A stretch of 64,000 nt of DNA from contig NZ_NISX01000012.1 of NCBI RefSeq assembly GCF_002591895.1, forward strand, positions 1 through 64,000, in the 5' to 3' direction. A model generated the notes under the pieces. That model saw only the letters and a program-made list of their open reading frames with translations. It did no database searches and was not told the DNA's origin. The stretch comes from Lacimicrobium alkaliphilum (lineage in GTDB: Bacteria > Pseudomonadota > Gammaproteobacteria > Enterobacterales > Alteromonadaceae). A program made the translations under genes and the position numbers. Shown here in pieces: positions 18,408 through 28,719 of this stretch. Every line of letters starts with the position of its first letter. Position 1 is the first letter of the stretch.

Positions 18408-21400
18408 TCAGGCCCTTCGTTTAACTAGCAGGGGAATCTCTTCGTCGCTGGTTACCGGTGCAGATTGACTGGCGGTTTTACGTGGTTTGATTTTCTCGCC
18501 CAGTACCAGCATACAGGGGGTCAGAAATAAGGTCAGGGCGGTGGCAAATACCAGCCCACCGGCAATGGCGCTGGACATCTGTGTCCACCATTGAGTGGAG
18601 GGGGCGCCAAAGCCAAGGCTGGGCTCAAGCAGATTGACGTTGACCGCCAGCACCATGGGCATCAGCCCCAGCACTGTGGTAACAGACGTCAGCAGTACCG
18701 GCCTTAAACGCAGACAGCCGGTTTCCAGTGCTGCCTGTTGTGGTGACAAGCCGTTATCGCGCATCTGATTATAGGTGTCGATGAGTACAATATTGTTATT
18801 CACCACAATGCCCGCCAGCCCGATAATACCCATGCCTACCATGACCACGCCAAAGCTCTGGCCATTGATTAGCAGGCCCAGTAACACCCCGGCGGTGGAG
18901 AAAATGATAGCGGAGAGCACCAGCAGGCTCTGATACCAGCTGTTAAATTGCACCAGCAGGATCATCAGCATCAGAAATATCGCGGTAATAAAGGCGCGGA
19001 TCAGAAAGGTCATGGCTTCCTGCTGATCGGCACTTTCCCCGGCGGTTTTAATCGATACATTGTCCGCTATATCCAGTTCACTGGCATACAGGGCCTGCAG
19101 CCTTTCACTGACCTGATAGCCTTCACTAAGGTCGGCTTTGATGGTGATGGCGCGGTTACCATCGATGCGTTTAACAATACTGGTTTTTGGGGCGGGCTCC
19201 AGTTTCACAAAATTGCTCAGCGGTACCTGCCCACGGGGGGTGTTAATGGTCAGGCGACTGAGCTGATCCAGTGAACGCCAGTTCTGGGGAAAACGCACGC
19301 GGATATCCACTTCATCACTGGCGTATTCGGGGCGGAATTTGGCCAGCAGCAGACCGTTACTGATCATCTGTACGGCGTTACCTACAGTCAGCACATCGGC
19401 ACCGAAGCGGGCGGCGGCGGCGCGATCAACCAGCAGCCGCCATTCCACCCCTGGCAGGCTGCGATCATCTTCAATATCAACAAAGCCCTCCATTTGTTGC
19501 ATCTGAGCGATGATCTTCTCCACTGACTGTTCGGTGGCTTTGTTGTCCATACTGCTGACCTGCAACTCGACCGGTTTGCCTGCTGCCGGGCCGCCTTCCT
19601 GCTCACGGAACTCGAGAATAATACCGGGAATATCTGCCGTCAGGCTGCGCATTTCTTCCAGTATCTTTGCTGCCCGTCGGCGCTGATGCCAGTCGATAAA
19701 CTGAAACTGCAGGGTGCCAATCACATCCGGCGCCAGTTCACCGCTGGCACTGGCCAGCGAGCGGGCATACAGGGCCTTGACTTCAGATAAGCCAAGCAGC
19801 CGCTTTTCGACCTTTTGCAGCAGGGCGTCTTTTTCATAAATTGACATATCGCCACGAGCTCTGACCCAGACCTGGGCTGACTCAGGCTCAACGGAGGGGA
19901 AAAATTCCAGGCCATGGTTGTATTTACCATAGGCCAGGTAAATCACAACTATGGCGCCAATCGCACCGATAAAGGTCAGGCCGGGACGGCGTAACAGCCA
20001 ACCCAGCGCACGGCCATAGGCTTTACCCCCGGCGCTGCTTTTAACCTCGTGAGCCAGGCTTTGGGTACGACTGACGCTGCCCATAACCGGCAAAAATATC
20101 AGTGCCATAAGCAAGGATGCCAGCAAGCAGAGGATTACGGTGGCTGGCAGATACTTCATAAACTGACCGACAACACCGGGCCAGAACAACAGCGGTGTAA
20201 ACACCGCTATGGTGGTGGCCGTGGAGGCAATAATAGGCCAGGCCATGCGGTTGGCGGCATTGGCCCAGGCCTGTTTGGGTTTCTGGCCTTCGGCCAGATT
20301 CCTGTCTGCCAGCTCGCTGACCACAATAGCGCCATCCACCAGCATCCCGGCCACCAGGATCAGGGCAAACAGCACGATAATGTTCATGGTATAGCCCAGC
20401 ATATAGATCATCAGTATGCCGGCAAAAAACGCACCCGGTATGGTGATGCCCACCAGTACCGCTGAACGTATGCCCATGGTAGCAATGATCAGTATCAGCA
20501 CCAGCACCACCGCGGTAAGCACATTATTGAGCAGATCCGAGAGCATGATTTTCACATCCTTAGACTGATCCATGATGTAATTCACTTCCATGCCTTCGGG
20601 CAGCAGGCTGTCGGCCTGTTCAATAATTTGTTTGGTCTGCTCTATGGTCGAGATGATATTGGCGCCACTACGTTTCTTAATTTCCAGTACCACCGCAGGC
20701 TGACCGTTTATGCGGGCAAAGCCAAGGGGATCTTTAAAGCTGCGGCTGATGGTGGCCACATCGGCAAAAGTAATTACGGTGTCGCCATCTACCTTGATGG
20801 GTATAGACAGCACATCATCCAGATCCTCTATCACCCCCGGCACTTTCATGGCCATGCGACCGGCACCGGTGTCCAGGCTGCCTGCCGCCACCAGGCGGTT
20901 ATTGTTGGAGACCAGGCTGAAAAGTTGCTGATAATCCAGCCCGTAGCCTTCGAGTACCTGCGGATCGACCACGATTTCGAGTAAATCCTCGCGGTCACCA
21001 CCGATATCCACTTCCAGCACTTCGGGAATGGACTCGATATTCTCTTTTAACTGGCGGGCAATAAACACCAGTTGGTTTTCTGAAACCGGGCCGGACAGGC
21101 CCACAGACAATACCGGGAACAGACCCACATTAATTTCGTTAACGGTTGGCTCTTCCGCTTCGCTGGGTAATTTGGCCCGGGCGGCGTCCACCTTGACCCG
21201 CACATCGGTCAGCGCCCTGTCGGCGTCAAATCCGGCATCGAATTCCAGCATTACCGAGGCATGACCTTCACTGGCAGTGGAGGTCATCTTCTTGATCCCT
21301 TCCAGGGAGCGCAACTCATGTTCCATAGGCCTGACAAGTAAACGCTCACCATCTTCCGGGCTGATGCCATCCAGGGTCATGGACACATACATCATAGGAA

Positions 21401-21527
21401 TGGCCACATCCGGATTGGCTTCCTTGGGAATGGATTGGTACGCGGTAATCCCGGCGATAAACAAAAACAGCAATAACATGATGCTGGCGCGGCTGCGTTG
21501 TATCGCCGCGCGAATCATCTGATTCAT
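18408..21527 (-). CDS. RND efflux transporter permease subunit (HAE-1-like)
   Basis: A 1039-residue inner-membrane pump with 12 membrane segments and two large periplasmic loops. It is the proton-driven part of a tripartite exporter. The proton-relay region of segment 4 reads GMLVDGAIVVSE: only one of the two AcrB aspartates (Asp398 here) is kept. In segment 10 the AcrB lysine position reads VVNNNIVLID, with Asn. This places it among the divergent HAE-1-like pumps rather than AcrB/MexB. Its ATG overlaps the end of the adaptor gene by four bases. No outer-membrane channel gene is linked, so it must use an unlinked TolC-type protein. Confidence 0.93.
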   Translation of the reverse strand: MNQMIRAAIQRSRASIMLLLFLFIAGITAYQSIPKEANPDVAIPMMYVSMTLDGISPEDGERLLVRPMEHELRSLEGIKKMTSTASEGHASVMLEFDAGFDADRALTDVRVKVDAARAKLPSEAEEPTVNEINVGLFPVLSVGLSGPVSENQLVFIARQLKENIESIPEVLEVDIGGDREDLLEIVVDPQVLEGYGLDYQQLFSLVSNNNRLVAAGSLDTGAGRMAMKVPGVIEDLDDVLSIPIKVDGDTVITFADVATISRSFKDPLGFARINGQPAVVLEIKKRSGANIISTIEQTKQIIEQADSLLPEGMEVNYIMDQSKDVKIMLSDLLNNVLTAVVLVLILIIATMGIRSAVLVGITIPGAFFAGILMIYMLGYTMNIIVLFALILVAGMLVDGAIVVSELADRNLAEGQKPKQAWANAANRMAWPIIASTATTIAVFTPLLFWPGVVGQFMKYLPATVILCLLASLLMALIFLPVMGSVSRTQSLAHEVKSSAGGKAYGRALGWLLRRPGLTFIGAIGAIVVIYLAYGKYNHGLEFFPSVEPESAQVWVRARGDMSIYEKDALLQKVEKRLLGLSEVKALYARSLASASGELAPDVIGTLQFQFIDWHQRRRAAKILEEMRSLTADIPGIILEFREQEGGPAAGKPVELQVSSMDNKATEQSVEKIIAQMQQMEGFVDIEDDRSLPGVEWRLLVDRAAAARFGADVLTVGNAVQMISNGLLLAKFRPEYASDEVDIRVRFPQNWRSLDQLSRLTINTPRGQVPLSNFVKLEPAPKTSIVKRIDGNRAITIKADLSEGYQVSERLQALYASELDIADNVSIKTAGESADQQEAMTFLIRAFITAIFLMLMILLVQFNSWYQSLLVLSAIIFSTAGVLLGLLINGQSFGVVMVGMGIIGLAGIVVNNNIVLIDTYNQMRDNGLSPQQAALETGCLRLRPVLLTSVTTVLGLMPMVLAVNVNLLEPSLGFGAPSTQWWTQMSSAIAGGLVFATALTLFLTPCMLVLGEKIKPRKTASQSAPVTSDEEIPLLVKRRA

Positions 21528-22600
21528 GATTTTGCCTCAGTGGTATGCACCACGTCTCCTGGCTGCACAAAGCCGGCGCCCTGTATGATGATTTGTGCCC
21601 GTTCAGGCAAACCGCTGATCCAGGCGCCATCATTGGTGGCGGAGAGGATGCTGATCGGATAAAACTCCACCTGCTGTTGTGCGTTAACCACCGAAAGCCC
21701 CAGGTTACCGCTGTCATCCAGGCTCAGCAGCGCCGGTGATACATGATGAGCGGGCACACTGCCAAGGGCTATTTCCACCGTGGCGCTGCCACCGGCGATG
21801 CGCCAATGTTGCGGGTTGGGGGCCGTGATCTCAACATAAAAACTGCGGGTGGCGGTATCGGCAGCCGCGCTGATAAAGCTTAAGGTGCCTTCCAGTTTGC
21901 GGCCATCGAGCAGAGTCAGGGTTGCGCTCTGGCCAATTTCCAGTTCGCTTACATGTTGCTGTGGGATCTGTGCGGTGACTTTGAGCTTGTCCAGTTGCAC
22001 CAGTTGCATCAGGGCCGTGCCGCTTTGCACCAGGTCGCCCACTTCGATATGGCGGCGGTCGACCACACCATCAAAGGGGGCGCCGGGCTCAGTTTGATTG
22101 AGGTTAAGACGGGCGCTTTGTAACTCGGCTTCGGCTTTTGCCAGTTCACTTTCCAGCCGGGTCAGTTCAGTGGCCGAGGAAAACTGCGATTCCTCCAGGG
22201 AGCGCGCGCTTTTCAGTTCGCTTTGGCGTAATTTCAGGTTGGCCTGAGCCTGGGCCAGCAATGCACTTCGGCCTTCATCGGAAATACGCAACAGCTTTTC
22301 CCCTTGCTGCACGGGCTCGCCCTGTTGCTTGTATAGCTGTTCTACCCTGCCGCTTTGCTGTGACTTGATCTCCACCAGACGCCAGGGCAGCACCTGGCCC
22401 TGTGCAATTGTTGTGGCTGCATAGGGCTGGGCCTCAGACCAGCGCGTTTCAACACTGGCCAGCTGTGCTTTCGGAGGTTGTTGTTCAGCGGGCGCTTCTG
22501 TACGGGCACTGTAGTCGTCACCACTTAACAGCCAGATAACCAGCGCTATGGCCAGCACTACGGCAATGATCACGGGAGATAACGATATCTTTTTCAACAT
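21524..22600 (-). CDS. RND efflux periplasmic adaptor subunit
   Basis: A 358-residue membrane fusion protein. One N-terminal anchor (about 7-27) is followed by a lipoyl/barrel-sandwich domain split by an alpha-helical hairpin (about 75-160, LLAQAQANLKLRQSELKSAR) and beta-barrel domains. GAPFDGVVDRRHIEVGDLV is the typical second lipoyl half. The start at 22600 (MLKKISLSP) fits an anchor start; the frame upstream to 22684 looks non-coding. It is the first gene of a two-gene operon with the pump. Confidence 0.9.
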   Translation of the reverse strand: MLKKISLSPVIIAVVLAIALVIWLLSGDDYSARTEAPAEQQPPKAQLASVETRWSEAQPYAATTIAQGQVLPWRLVEIKSQQSGRVEQLYKQQGEPVQQGEKLLRISDEGRSALLAQAQANLKLRQSELKSARSLEESQFSSATELTRLESELAKAEAELQSARLNLNQTEPGAPFDGVVDRRHIEVGDLVQSGTALMQLVQLDKLKVTAQIPQQHVSELEIGQSATLTLLDGRKLEGTLSFISAAADTATRSFYVEITAPNPQHWRIAGGSATVEIALGSVPAHHVSPALLSLDDSGNLGLSVVNAQQQVEFYPISILSATNDGAWISGLPERAQIIIQGAGFVQPGDVVHTTEAKS

Positions 22601-22801
22601 AAGTGCATCCCTGGCAACAGGCGCGGATAATTGGACAGCATAGCCTGAATATACCGATGGACTTGAGCACCAGCAAGGAAGCAATTGTAAGCTTTAGTTA
22701 TTAGCCACCAGCGCTGCGAGCCCTCAAATGCCCGCTACACTCTGGATCGCACCAGTAAGTTGTGTTGTAGTTGGCTTACCCAACAAACGGCTGTGTACAC
22801 T

Positions 22802-25800
22802 ATGTTTGACTGGATTCTCCGTCAGTTTTCAATTCCGCAGGACAGCATTCTGCTGTATGGCGACTATAACCTCTGGTTAGTCATACTCTCTGTGCTGATT
22901 GCCGTTTTTGCTTCTTTTATGGGTTTGCAGGTAATGTCCCAGGCCGCCGTCAGTGGCTCACCCAGGCGCCGACAGATTATGTTGCTGGTTGGCGGCATTG
23001 CGCTGGGCGGCGGTATTTGGTCGATGCATTTTATCGGCATGCTGGCCTTTGAACTTTGCACGCAGGTAGAGTACGGCTGGCTACTGACATTGCTCTCGCT
23101 GTTACCGGGAATCTGTGCCTCATGGATCGCCCTGAACCATATTAACCGCCACCGGCAAAGCTTTGTGTCGCTGCTGATCGCAGGGGTACTGGTGGGTGCC
23201 GGCATTGGCACCATGCACTACACTGGTATGGCGGCGATGCAAATGGCACCCCTACTGCGATATGACCCCTGGATGTTCAGCCTGTCGATAGTGGTTGCAG
23301 TAACGCTGGCAATGTTGTCGCTGTGGGTACGCTCCGGTTTGCACCGGGTCTGGAAAAGTGGCTACCGACCATGGCACGCAAACGTTGTTGCCAGTGTGGT
23401 AATGGGCTGTGCCATTGCCGGTATGCATTACACCGGTATGGCGGCTGCGCGCTTTGTCAGGCCGCCGGGGATGGAATTAAGTGAACAGCCTGCTGAGATC
23501 TCCATATATCTGGCACTGGGGGTAGCGGCTGTCACTGTTGTGATTATCTTTCTGGTGCTGGGGATTAATCTTATCTTCCGCTACAAAGATATATCACAAC
23601 GGGCATCAGAAAGTGAACGCCGGTTGCTGGCCACAATGGATACAGCAGTAGATGGCATAGTGACAATCGACAGCCATGGTGTGATTACCAGTGTTAATCG
23701 CGCCGTACAACAATTGCTGGGCTGGTCAGCAGCTGAGCTGGTTGGTAACAATGTCAGCATGCTGACTCCTGAGCCGGTACGTTCTGAACACGATAGTTAT
23801 CTGCAGCGGTATCTGGATACCGGAGAGGCCAGGATCATCGGCCAGGGAAGAGAAGTGCAGGCGGTGCATAAAAATGGCGAAAGGATAGATATTCGTCTGG
23901 CTATCGGCCATGTGCGCATGGCTAACGACGATTTTTTTGTCGGCTTTATTTCCGATATTCGTCAGCGTCTGAAGATGGAACAGTCACTGCGTGAAAACGA
24001 AGAGAAGTTTCGCTCATTTATCACCAATATCCCCGGAATTGCCTATCGTTGCGAAAGTACACCAGAGTGGCCGATGGTATTTATCAGCGACGGGGTTGAG
24101 GGGATCACCGGCTATCCGCCAGAAGACTTTGTGCTGCCTGATCCTAAACGCAGTTTCGCTGATTTGATTCATCCCGAAGATCGTAAACGGGCCGAAGTCG
24201 AAGCATCTGCTGAGGGCGCCTTTAATATTGAATACCGGCTGATCAGGCGTGATGGTGAAATTCGCTGGCTGATGGAACAGGGGGTTACCCTCAAAGATCG
24301 GCAAAGCGGAACCACCTGGCTGGACGGCTTTATTATGGATATTACCGAGCGGCGGGAAATGGAACAGGCGCTGCGGGAGGCCAAAGAAAAAGCAGAGCAG
24401 GCGGCGTCGGCCCGGGCCGCATTTATGGCCAATATGAGCCATGAAATTCGTACACCGATGAATGCGATTATCGGATTCAGTGATATTTTGCTGGAAAGTT
24501 CGCTGGAGGATGAGCAGCTACGCCACCTCAAAACCATCAATCAGTCTGCCAGGTCACTGTTGCACCTGCTGAACGATGTGCTCGACAGCGCCAAACTGGA
24601 TAAGGGTAAGCTGGAGCTGGAGGTTCGCGATTTCTCGCTGATTCAGGAAGTCGATGCGGTGATCTCTACCTTATGGTTACAGGCCCGCAAAAAGGGGCTG
24701 GAGTTAAACGCTGATATCTCGCCTAAGCTACAGACCAGTTATTCCGGTTCTCCTGAGCGGATCCGGCAGGTACTGACTAACCTTATCAGCAATGCGGTGA
24801 AGTTTACTCAGCAAGGTCATGTAAGGGTCAGCGTTAAACCTCTTGCCGCTGAGCAGATAGAATTTCTGATTGAAGATACCGGTATCGGTATGACGCCGTC
24901 ACAACTACAGGCGGTGTTTGAACCCTTCACCCAGGCAGATGCCTCCATGAGCCGGCGTTTTGGTGGTACAGGACTGGGTACCACCATCAGCAAACAGCTG
25001 GTGGAGCTGATGGGTGGCGAGATCAGTGCTCAGAGCGAATCGGGTAAAGGCAGTCAGTTCCGCTTTGTGCTGCCCCTCAAGCCCGGTCAGGACAAGGAGA
25101 CAGAACAACAGCAGCAGATTCGTTTGCCCGCCTTGACGATTCTGGTGGTGGACGATATTCAGCAGAATATAGAGTTGTTGACCCTGTTACTGCAAAGGCA
25201 GGGGCATAAAGTGCTTAGCGCCCGGGATGGTAAACAGGCGCTGATCCGCATGCAGGCAGAGCAACAGATTGATCTGGTGCTGATGGACGTGCAAATGCCG
25301 GTGATGGACGGCCTGGCGGCAGCCAGACAAAGGCGCCAGACTGAACAGCAGCAGGGGCTTAAGCCTGTTCCCATCATTGCTCTGACCGCCAGTGTGCTGG
25401 AAGATGACAGAAAGGCGGCAAAGCAGGCCGGTATGGACGGTTTTGCCAATAAACCCGTTGATATGCAACTGTTGTCGGTAGAAATTGCAAGGGTGCTGGG
25501 CCTGGCACAAGGTGGCAGCAACGTGGCCGTTGTACAGGAAGAGTGCTCGGGTAAGCTGATTGATGAGAAAAAGGGAATTGCCCTGTGGGGCAGCAAGGAG
25601 GACTACTATCGACAGCTGAAGGCTTTTGTTAAAGAACAGGAGTCTGCTTTTAAACAACTTGCGCACAGTTGTGAAAATCAGGACTGGCAGGACCTGAAGC
25701 AAACAGCTCATAAGCTCAAAGGGATATGTGGCAATCTTTCCCTGACCAGCCTGATGCGCAGTCTGGAAAAGCTTGAAGCGGTTCTTAACAGCCACCCACA

Positions 25801-26122
25801 ACAGTGTGACAGCCTGGTTCCACCTGCACTGACGTTGTTTGATCAAATCCGCCAGGCAATCCGTAGTGATAAAGATGCAGAGCGGAAGCAGAAAGCGACG
25901 CAATCAGCGGATCCTGCCGTTCTGATAGGTATGCTGCAAAAACTCCGCCAGGCCGCGAGCCAGAATGAGATTGACGAAACAGCACTGGATGAATTGATGA
26001 GTCACTCACTGACAGGGCATGCCAGTGAAATTAATGCAATTTATCGGGCATTGAATGATTTTGAATTCGCTCAGGCTATTCAGTCAATTGACAGCTTGAT
26101 ACAAGAGCTAACTCAGAGGTAA
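22802..26122 (+). CDS. MHYT-PAS-PAS hybrid sensor histidine kinase with REC and Hpt
   Basis: An integral-membrane phosphorelay kinase of 1106 residues. Residues about 15-265 form the MHYT sensor with three copies of its motif (SMHFIGM, TMHYTGM, GMHYTGM), proposed in the family to bind a metal and sense a diatomic gas. Two PAS domains follow (about 285-395 and 405-525), then HisKA (H-box MSHEIRTPMNAIIGFSDIL), HATPase, a receiver (VLMDVQMPVMDG) and a C-terminal Hpt (LKQTAHKLKGICGNL). ATG at 22802 removes a non-family extension of the frame. The next gene, six bases on, is an HD-GYP response regulator, so the pair resembles RpfC-RpfG. Confidence 0.92.
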   Translation: MFDWILRQFSIPQDSILLYGDYNLWLVILSVLIAVFASFMGLQVMSQAAVSGSPRRRQIMLLVGGIALGGGIWSMHFIGMLAFELCTQVEYGWLLTLLSLLPGICASWIALNHINRHRQSFVSLLIAGVLVGAGIGTMHYTGMAAMQMAPLLRYDPWMFSLSIVVAVTLAMLSLWVRSGLHRVWKSGYRPWHANVVASVVMGCAIAGMHYTGMAAARFVRPPGMELSEQPAEISIYLALGVAAVTVVIIFLVLGINLIFRYKDISQRASESERRLLATMDTAVDGIVTIDSHGVITSVNRAVQQLLGWSAAELVGNNVSMLTPEPVRSEHDSYLQRYLDTGEARIIGQGREVQAVHKNGERIDIRLAIGHVRMANDDFFVGFISDIRQRLKMEQSLRENEEKFRSFITNIPGIAYRCESTPEWPMVFISDGVEGITGYPPEDFVLPDPKRSFADLIHPEDRKRAEVEASAEGAFNIEYRLIRRDGEIRWLMEQGVTLKDRQSGTTWLDGFIMDITERREMEQALREAKEKAEQAASARAAFMANMSHEIRTPMNAIIGFSDILLESSLEDEQLRHLKTINQSARSLLHLLNDVLDSAKLDKGKLELEVRDFSLIQEVDAVISTLWLQARKKGLELNADISPKLQTSYSGSPERIRQVLTNLISNAVKFTQQGHVRVSVKPLAAEQIEFLIEDTGIGMTPSQLQAVFEPFTQADASMSRRFGGTGLGTTISKQLVELMGGEISAQSESGKGSQFRFVLPLKPGQDKETEQQQQIRLPALTILVVDDIQQNIELLTLLLQRQGHKVLSARDGKQALIRMQAEQQIDLVLMDVQMPVMDGLAAARQRRQTEQQQGLKPVPIIALTASVLEDDRKAAKQAGMDGFANKPVDMQLLSVEIARVLGLAQGGSNVAVVQEECSGKLIDEKKGIALWGSKEDYYRQLKAFVKEQESAFKQLAHSCENQDWQDLKQTAHKLKGICGNLSLTSLMRSLEKLEAVLNSHPQQCDSLVPPALTLFDQIRQAIRSDKDAERKQKATQSADPAVLIGMLQKLRQAASQNEIDETALDELMSHSLTGHASEINAIYRALNDFEFAQAIQSIDSLIQELTQR

Positions 26123-26128
26123 TCCATC

Positions 26129-27115
26129 ATGCAGGACATGCAAAATACTATTCTGGTTGTCGACGACGAACCAGCCAATTTGCGGGTACTCAAGCAAATC
26201 CTGCACGATGACTATCGGCTGATATTTGCCAAAAGTGGCAATGAAGCCTTGCGCCTGGCACAGCAAAATAAGCCGGATTTGATTTTGCTGGATATTATGA
26301 TGCCGGATATGACCGGGCTGGAAGTCTGTAAGACCCTGAAGTCACAGACTGCTACGGCGGCTATTCCGGTGATTTTTGTGACTGCACTGAGTGATGAAAC
26401 AGATGAAGCGCAGGGGTTTGACATAGGCGCGGTGGATTATATTACCAAGCCGGTATCAAAGGCGGTGGTGCGGGCAAGAGTACGTACGCATTTGTCGTTG
26501 GTGCAGGCCGATGAGCTGCGCGCAACACGTTTGCAGATCATTCAGCGACTGGGGCGGGCGGCAGAGTTTAAAGATAATGAAACCGGCATGCATGTGATGC
26601 GCATGAGCCATTATTCCAGAGTACTGGCGCTGGCTTATGGTTTCAGTGACAGCCGCGCCGATATGTTGTTGCATGCAGCACCGATGCATGATGTGGGTAA
26701 AATCGGCATTGCTGACAGCATTATGCTTAAGCCGGGTAAACTCACTGCGGAAGAGTTTGATGAAATGAAAAAACACCCACAGATTGGTGCTGAGATCCTG
26801 GGTGAGGAAGACTCGGATCTGATCAGCCTGGCGAAACAGGTTGCGCTCACCCACCATGAGAAATGGGATGGCAGTGGCTATCCTGCGGGATTAAAGGGCG
26901 AAGATATCCCTCTTGAAGGGCGAATAGTGGCAGTGGCCGATGTATTCGATGCCCTGACCAGTAAGCGCCCCTACAAAGAGGCCTGGAGCGTTGAAGAAAC
27001 CCTTATCTTTATGCGGGATCAAAAGGGTAAACACTTTCAGCCCCGCCTGATTGAGTTACTGGAGCAGGAACTCGACGCCATCCTGGCGATAAAGGCACGC
27101 TTTAAAGACGAGTGA
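26129..27115 (+). CDS. HD-GYP response regulator (c-di-GMP phosphodiesterase)
   Basis: A 328-residue RpfG-like protein. The receiver (about 6-125) has Asp55 in LILLDIMMP. The HD-GYP domain (about 140-325) keeps the metal and substrate motifs HDVGKIGI, HHEKWDGSGYP and DVFDALTSKRPYK, so it should break down c-di-GMP. The upstream hybrid kinase ends six bases earlier and carries an Hpt domain that could phosphorylate it. It ends seven bases before the convergent hipA stop. Confidence 0.94.
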   Translation: MQDMQNTILVVDDEPANLRVLKQILHDDYRLIFAKSGNEALRLAQQNKPDLILLDIMMPDMTGLEVCKTLKSQTATAAIPVIFVTALSDETDEAQGFDIGAVDYITKPVSKAVVRARVRTHLSLVQADELRATRLQIIQRLGRAAEFKDNETGMHVMRMSHYSRVLALAYGFSDSRADMLLHAAPMHDVGKIGIADSIMLKPGKLTAEEFDEMKKHPQIGAEILGEEDSDLISLAKQVALTHHEKWDGSGYPAGLKGEDIPLEGRIVAVADVFDALTSKRPYKEAWSVEETLIFMRDQKGKHFQPRLIELLEQELDAILAIKARFKDE

Positions 27116-27121
27116 CTTGCA

Positions 27122-28438
27122 CTAACCTGATAACCGCTCGCTGTATTTACGCATCCCTGAAAATATGGGGTCAGAAATAAATGCGGGGAAATTTTCAGGT
27201 AAATCTTTCGCTACCTTGTTAATAACCCCCTCTGTTGCCAATGTCATCTCATCAAGAATTTTGTTCATTGTGTTTTCGCTGAAGCCCACTTCTTTTGCTG
27301 TGGCCAGAAAGTGTCTTCTTTGAATCATCATGCATTGATACTTTCGGCCCTTGCTTCCCTTTAAGGACATGGCCAGTTTAAGATCCCGCTCATGCAGACC
27401 TTTGGGGCTGATTGCCGGATAGGCTGAGAGAATGTCATACAGCGGCGTGAGACGGTATTGGTTGGCGGGTTCAATAAATATGGAGAAATTCTTCGCATGT
27501 CCGTCAGTTGCGCCAAGTAGCCAGAACAGAACCTGCGCACGCATGAATAAGCTGCGATCTGCTATAGGGTCACTCGCCCCCATCAACTCTTTCATAATCT
27601 GTTTAATGGCTGGGCCACGGTCCGATTCATACTTTTTTGCTGGCGATGTGCCCGTAACCTGACAAAAATCTTCCTGGGGTAAGCGCATGATCCAGGATCC
27701 ATCCGCTGCGAGCTTTCTGTCGAAGCGTTTAACCGCCAGCGCTTTCATATCATCAGGGGTAATGATTTCGCACTCCGGCACCTCAAAGCCATATTCCCTG
27801 GCAATCTTAAGACATAAGTACTCATTCTCGACACTGTGTGTCATATCAATGATACGGTCATGAGATTGAATTTCGCCGATGGGAAGTTTAATGATGTGGG
27901 TGGTTGGCGTTGCATGCAACGGCAGGCACCATTGTCCGTCGTGATACAACAGCGCGGTTTTTTCCTGTGCTCCGGCCAGAGAAATGCGGAAATCATTTTC
28001 CTCTTTGAGCATGCCAAGAGGTGTCTGTGACTGATAGCCTTTAAGGATATTCGCTACCTTCTCATCATCAAGAGGCTTTGCCTGAATCTGTTTTACCTGA
28101 GGGGGGGAAGAACGGTGCGGAACAAGCTGAACTGCACCCACACAATCCCGGCCGATTTGCTCAAGAATATCAAAAGGTTCTGTTGAATCCGCATTATATC
28201 GGGCAACAATACGCTCGCGAATTTCCCGTGAGTCCGGCAGAAGATTGTCAAAATAGTTATATACCTCAGGGCCATTATAGGGTGCCTCACGTAAGGGTAA
28301 GGACAATGATATACAGCGTGTGCCGGGCGAAGTCAGCCAGCTTTTATCATAGACGAAGCTGTTTGCTCCACTGCGGGACCGTCTGTACTCGCCCACCTTT
28401 ATACCATTCATATAGATATCAAGGGTATTCACTGTCAC
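27122..28438 (-). CDS. hipA: HipA family serine/threonine kinase toxin
   Basis: A 438-residue type II toxin of the HipA kinase family, which in E. coli phosphorylates glutamyl-tRNA synthetase and causes growth arrest and persistence. Key features are SLAGAQEKTALL, TPTTHIIKLPIG, the regulatory serine in HSVENEY (equivalent to Ser150), the catalytic loop LGATDGHAKNFS and the metal-binding PLYDILSA. Length is that of E. coli HipA. It starts with GTG overlapping the hipB stop (GTGA). All catalytic residues I can check are present, so it is probably active and needs its antitoxin. Confidence 0.95.
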   Translation of the reverse strand: MTVNTLDIYMNGIKVGEYRRSRSGANSFVYDKSWLTSPGTRCISLSLPLREAPYNGPEVYNYFDNLLPDSREIRERIVARYNADSTEPFDILEQIGRDCVGAVQLVPHRSSPPQVKQIQAKPLDDEKVANILKGYQSQTPLGMLKEENDFRISLAGAQEKTALLYHDGQWCLPLHATPTTHIIKLPIGEIQSHDRIIDMTHSVENEYLCLKIAREYGFEVPECEIITPDDMKALAVKRFDRKLAADGSWIMRLPQEDFCQVTGTSPAKKYESDRGPAIKQIMKELMGASDPIADRSLFMRAQVLFWLLGATDGHAKNFSIFIEPANQYRLTPLYDILSAYPAISPKGLHERDLKLAMSLKGSKGRKYQCMMIQRRHFLATAKEVGFSENTMNKILDEMTLATEGVINKVAKDLPENFPAFISDPIFSGMRKYSERLSG

Positions 28439-28701
28439 CAGCCCTCATTCCATTGTCCTGGTTCATTATGAGGAAGGCTTTGTGAGCGTTTTCCACGGGG
28501 GGTAACATCAAGCTGAAGGTCAAGGGCGGCCAGGATTTTAAAAAAGGTTTCCAGCTTGCAGGACTCAGGTTTATTCTCAAAGTCTGAAATTGTGGCAATG
28601 CGAATGCCAACCCGATCAGAAACCTGCTTTTGAGTCATACCGGCTTTTTTGCGCTGCTCTTTTATATAGGTGCTTAATTGTTCAGGCCTGGTGATATTCA
28701 T
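28435..28701 (-). CDS. hipB: HipB antitoxin / transcriptional repressor
   Basis: An 88-residue Cro/XRE helix-turn-helix protein (MTQKQVSDRVGIRIATISDFE), the same length as E. coli HipB. Its tail ends in Trp, as does the E. coli protein, whose disordered C-terminus is the Lon degradation signal. It neutralises HipA and represses the operon. A strong sigma-70 promoter and four regularly spaced palindromes stand directly upstream. Confidence 0.95.
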   Translation of the reverse strand: MNITRPEQLSTYIKEQRKKAGMTQKQVSDRVGIRIATISDFENKPESCKLETFFKILAALDLQLDVTPRGKRSQSLPHNEPGQWNEGW

Positions 28702-28719
28702 AATTTAACCATTTGTTGA

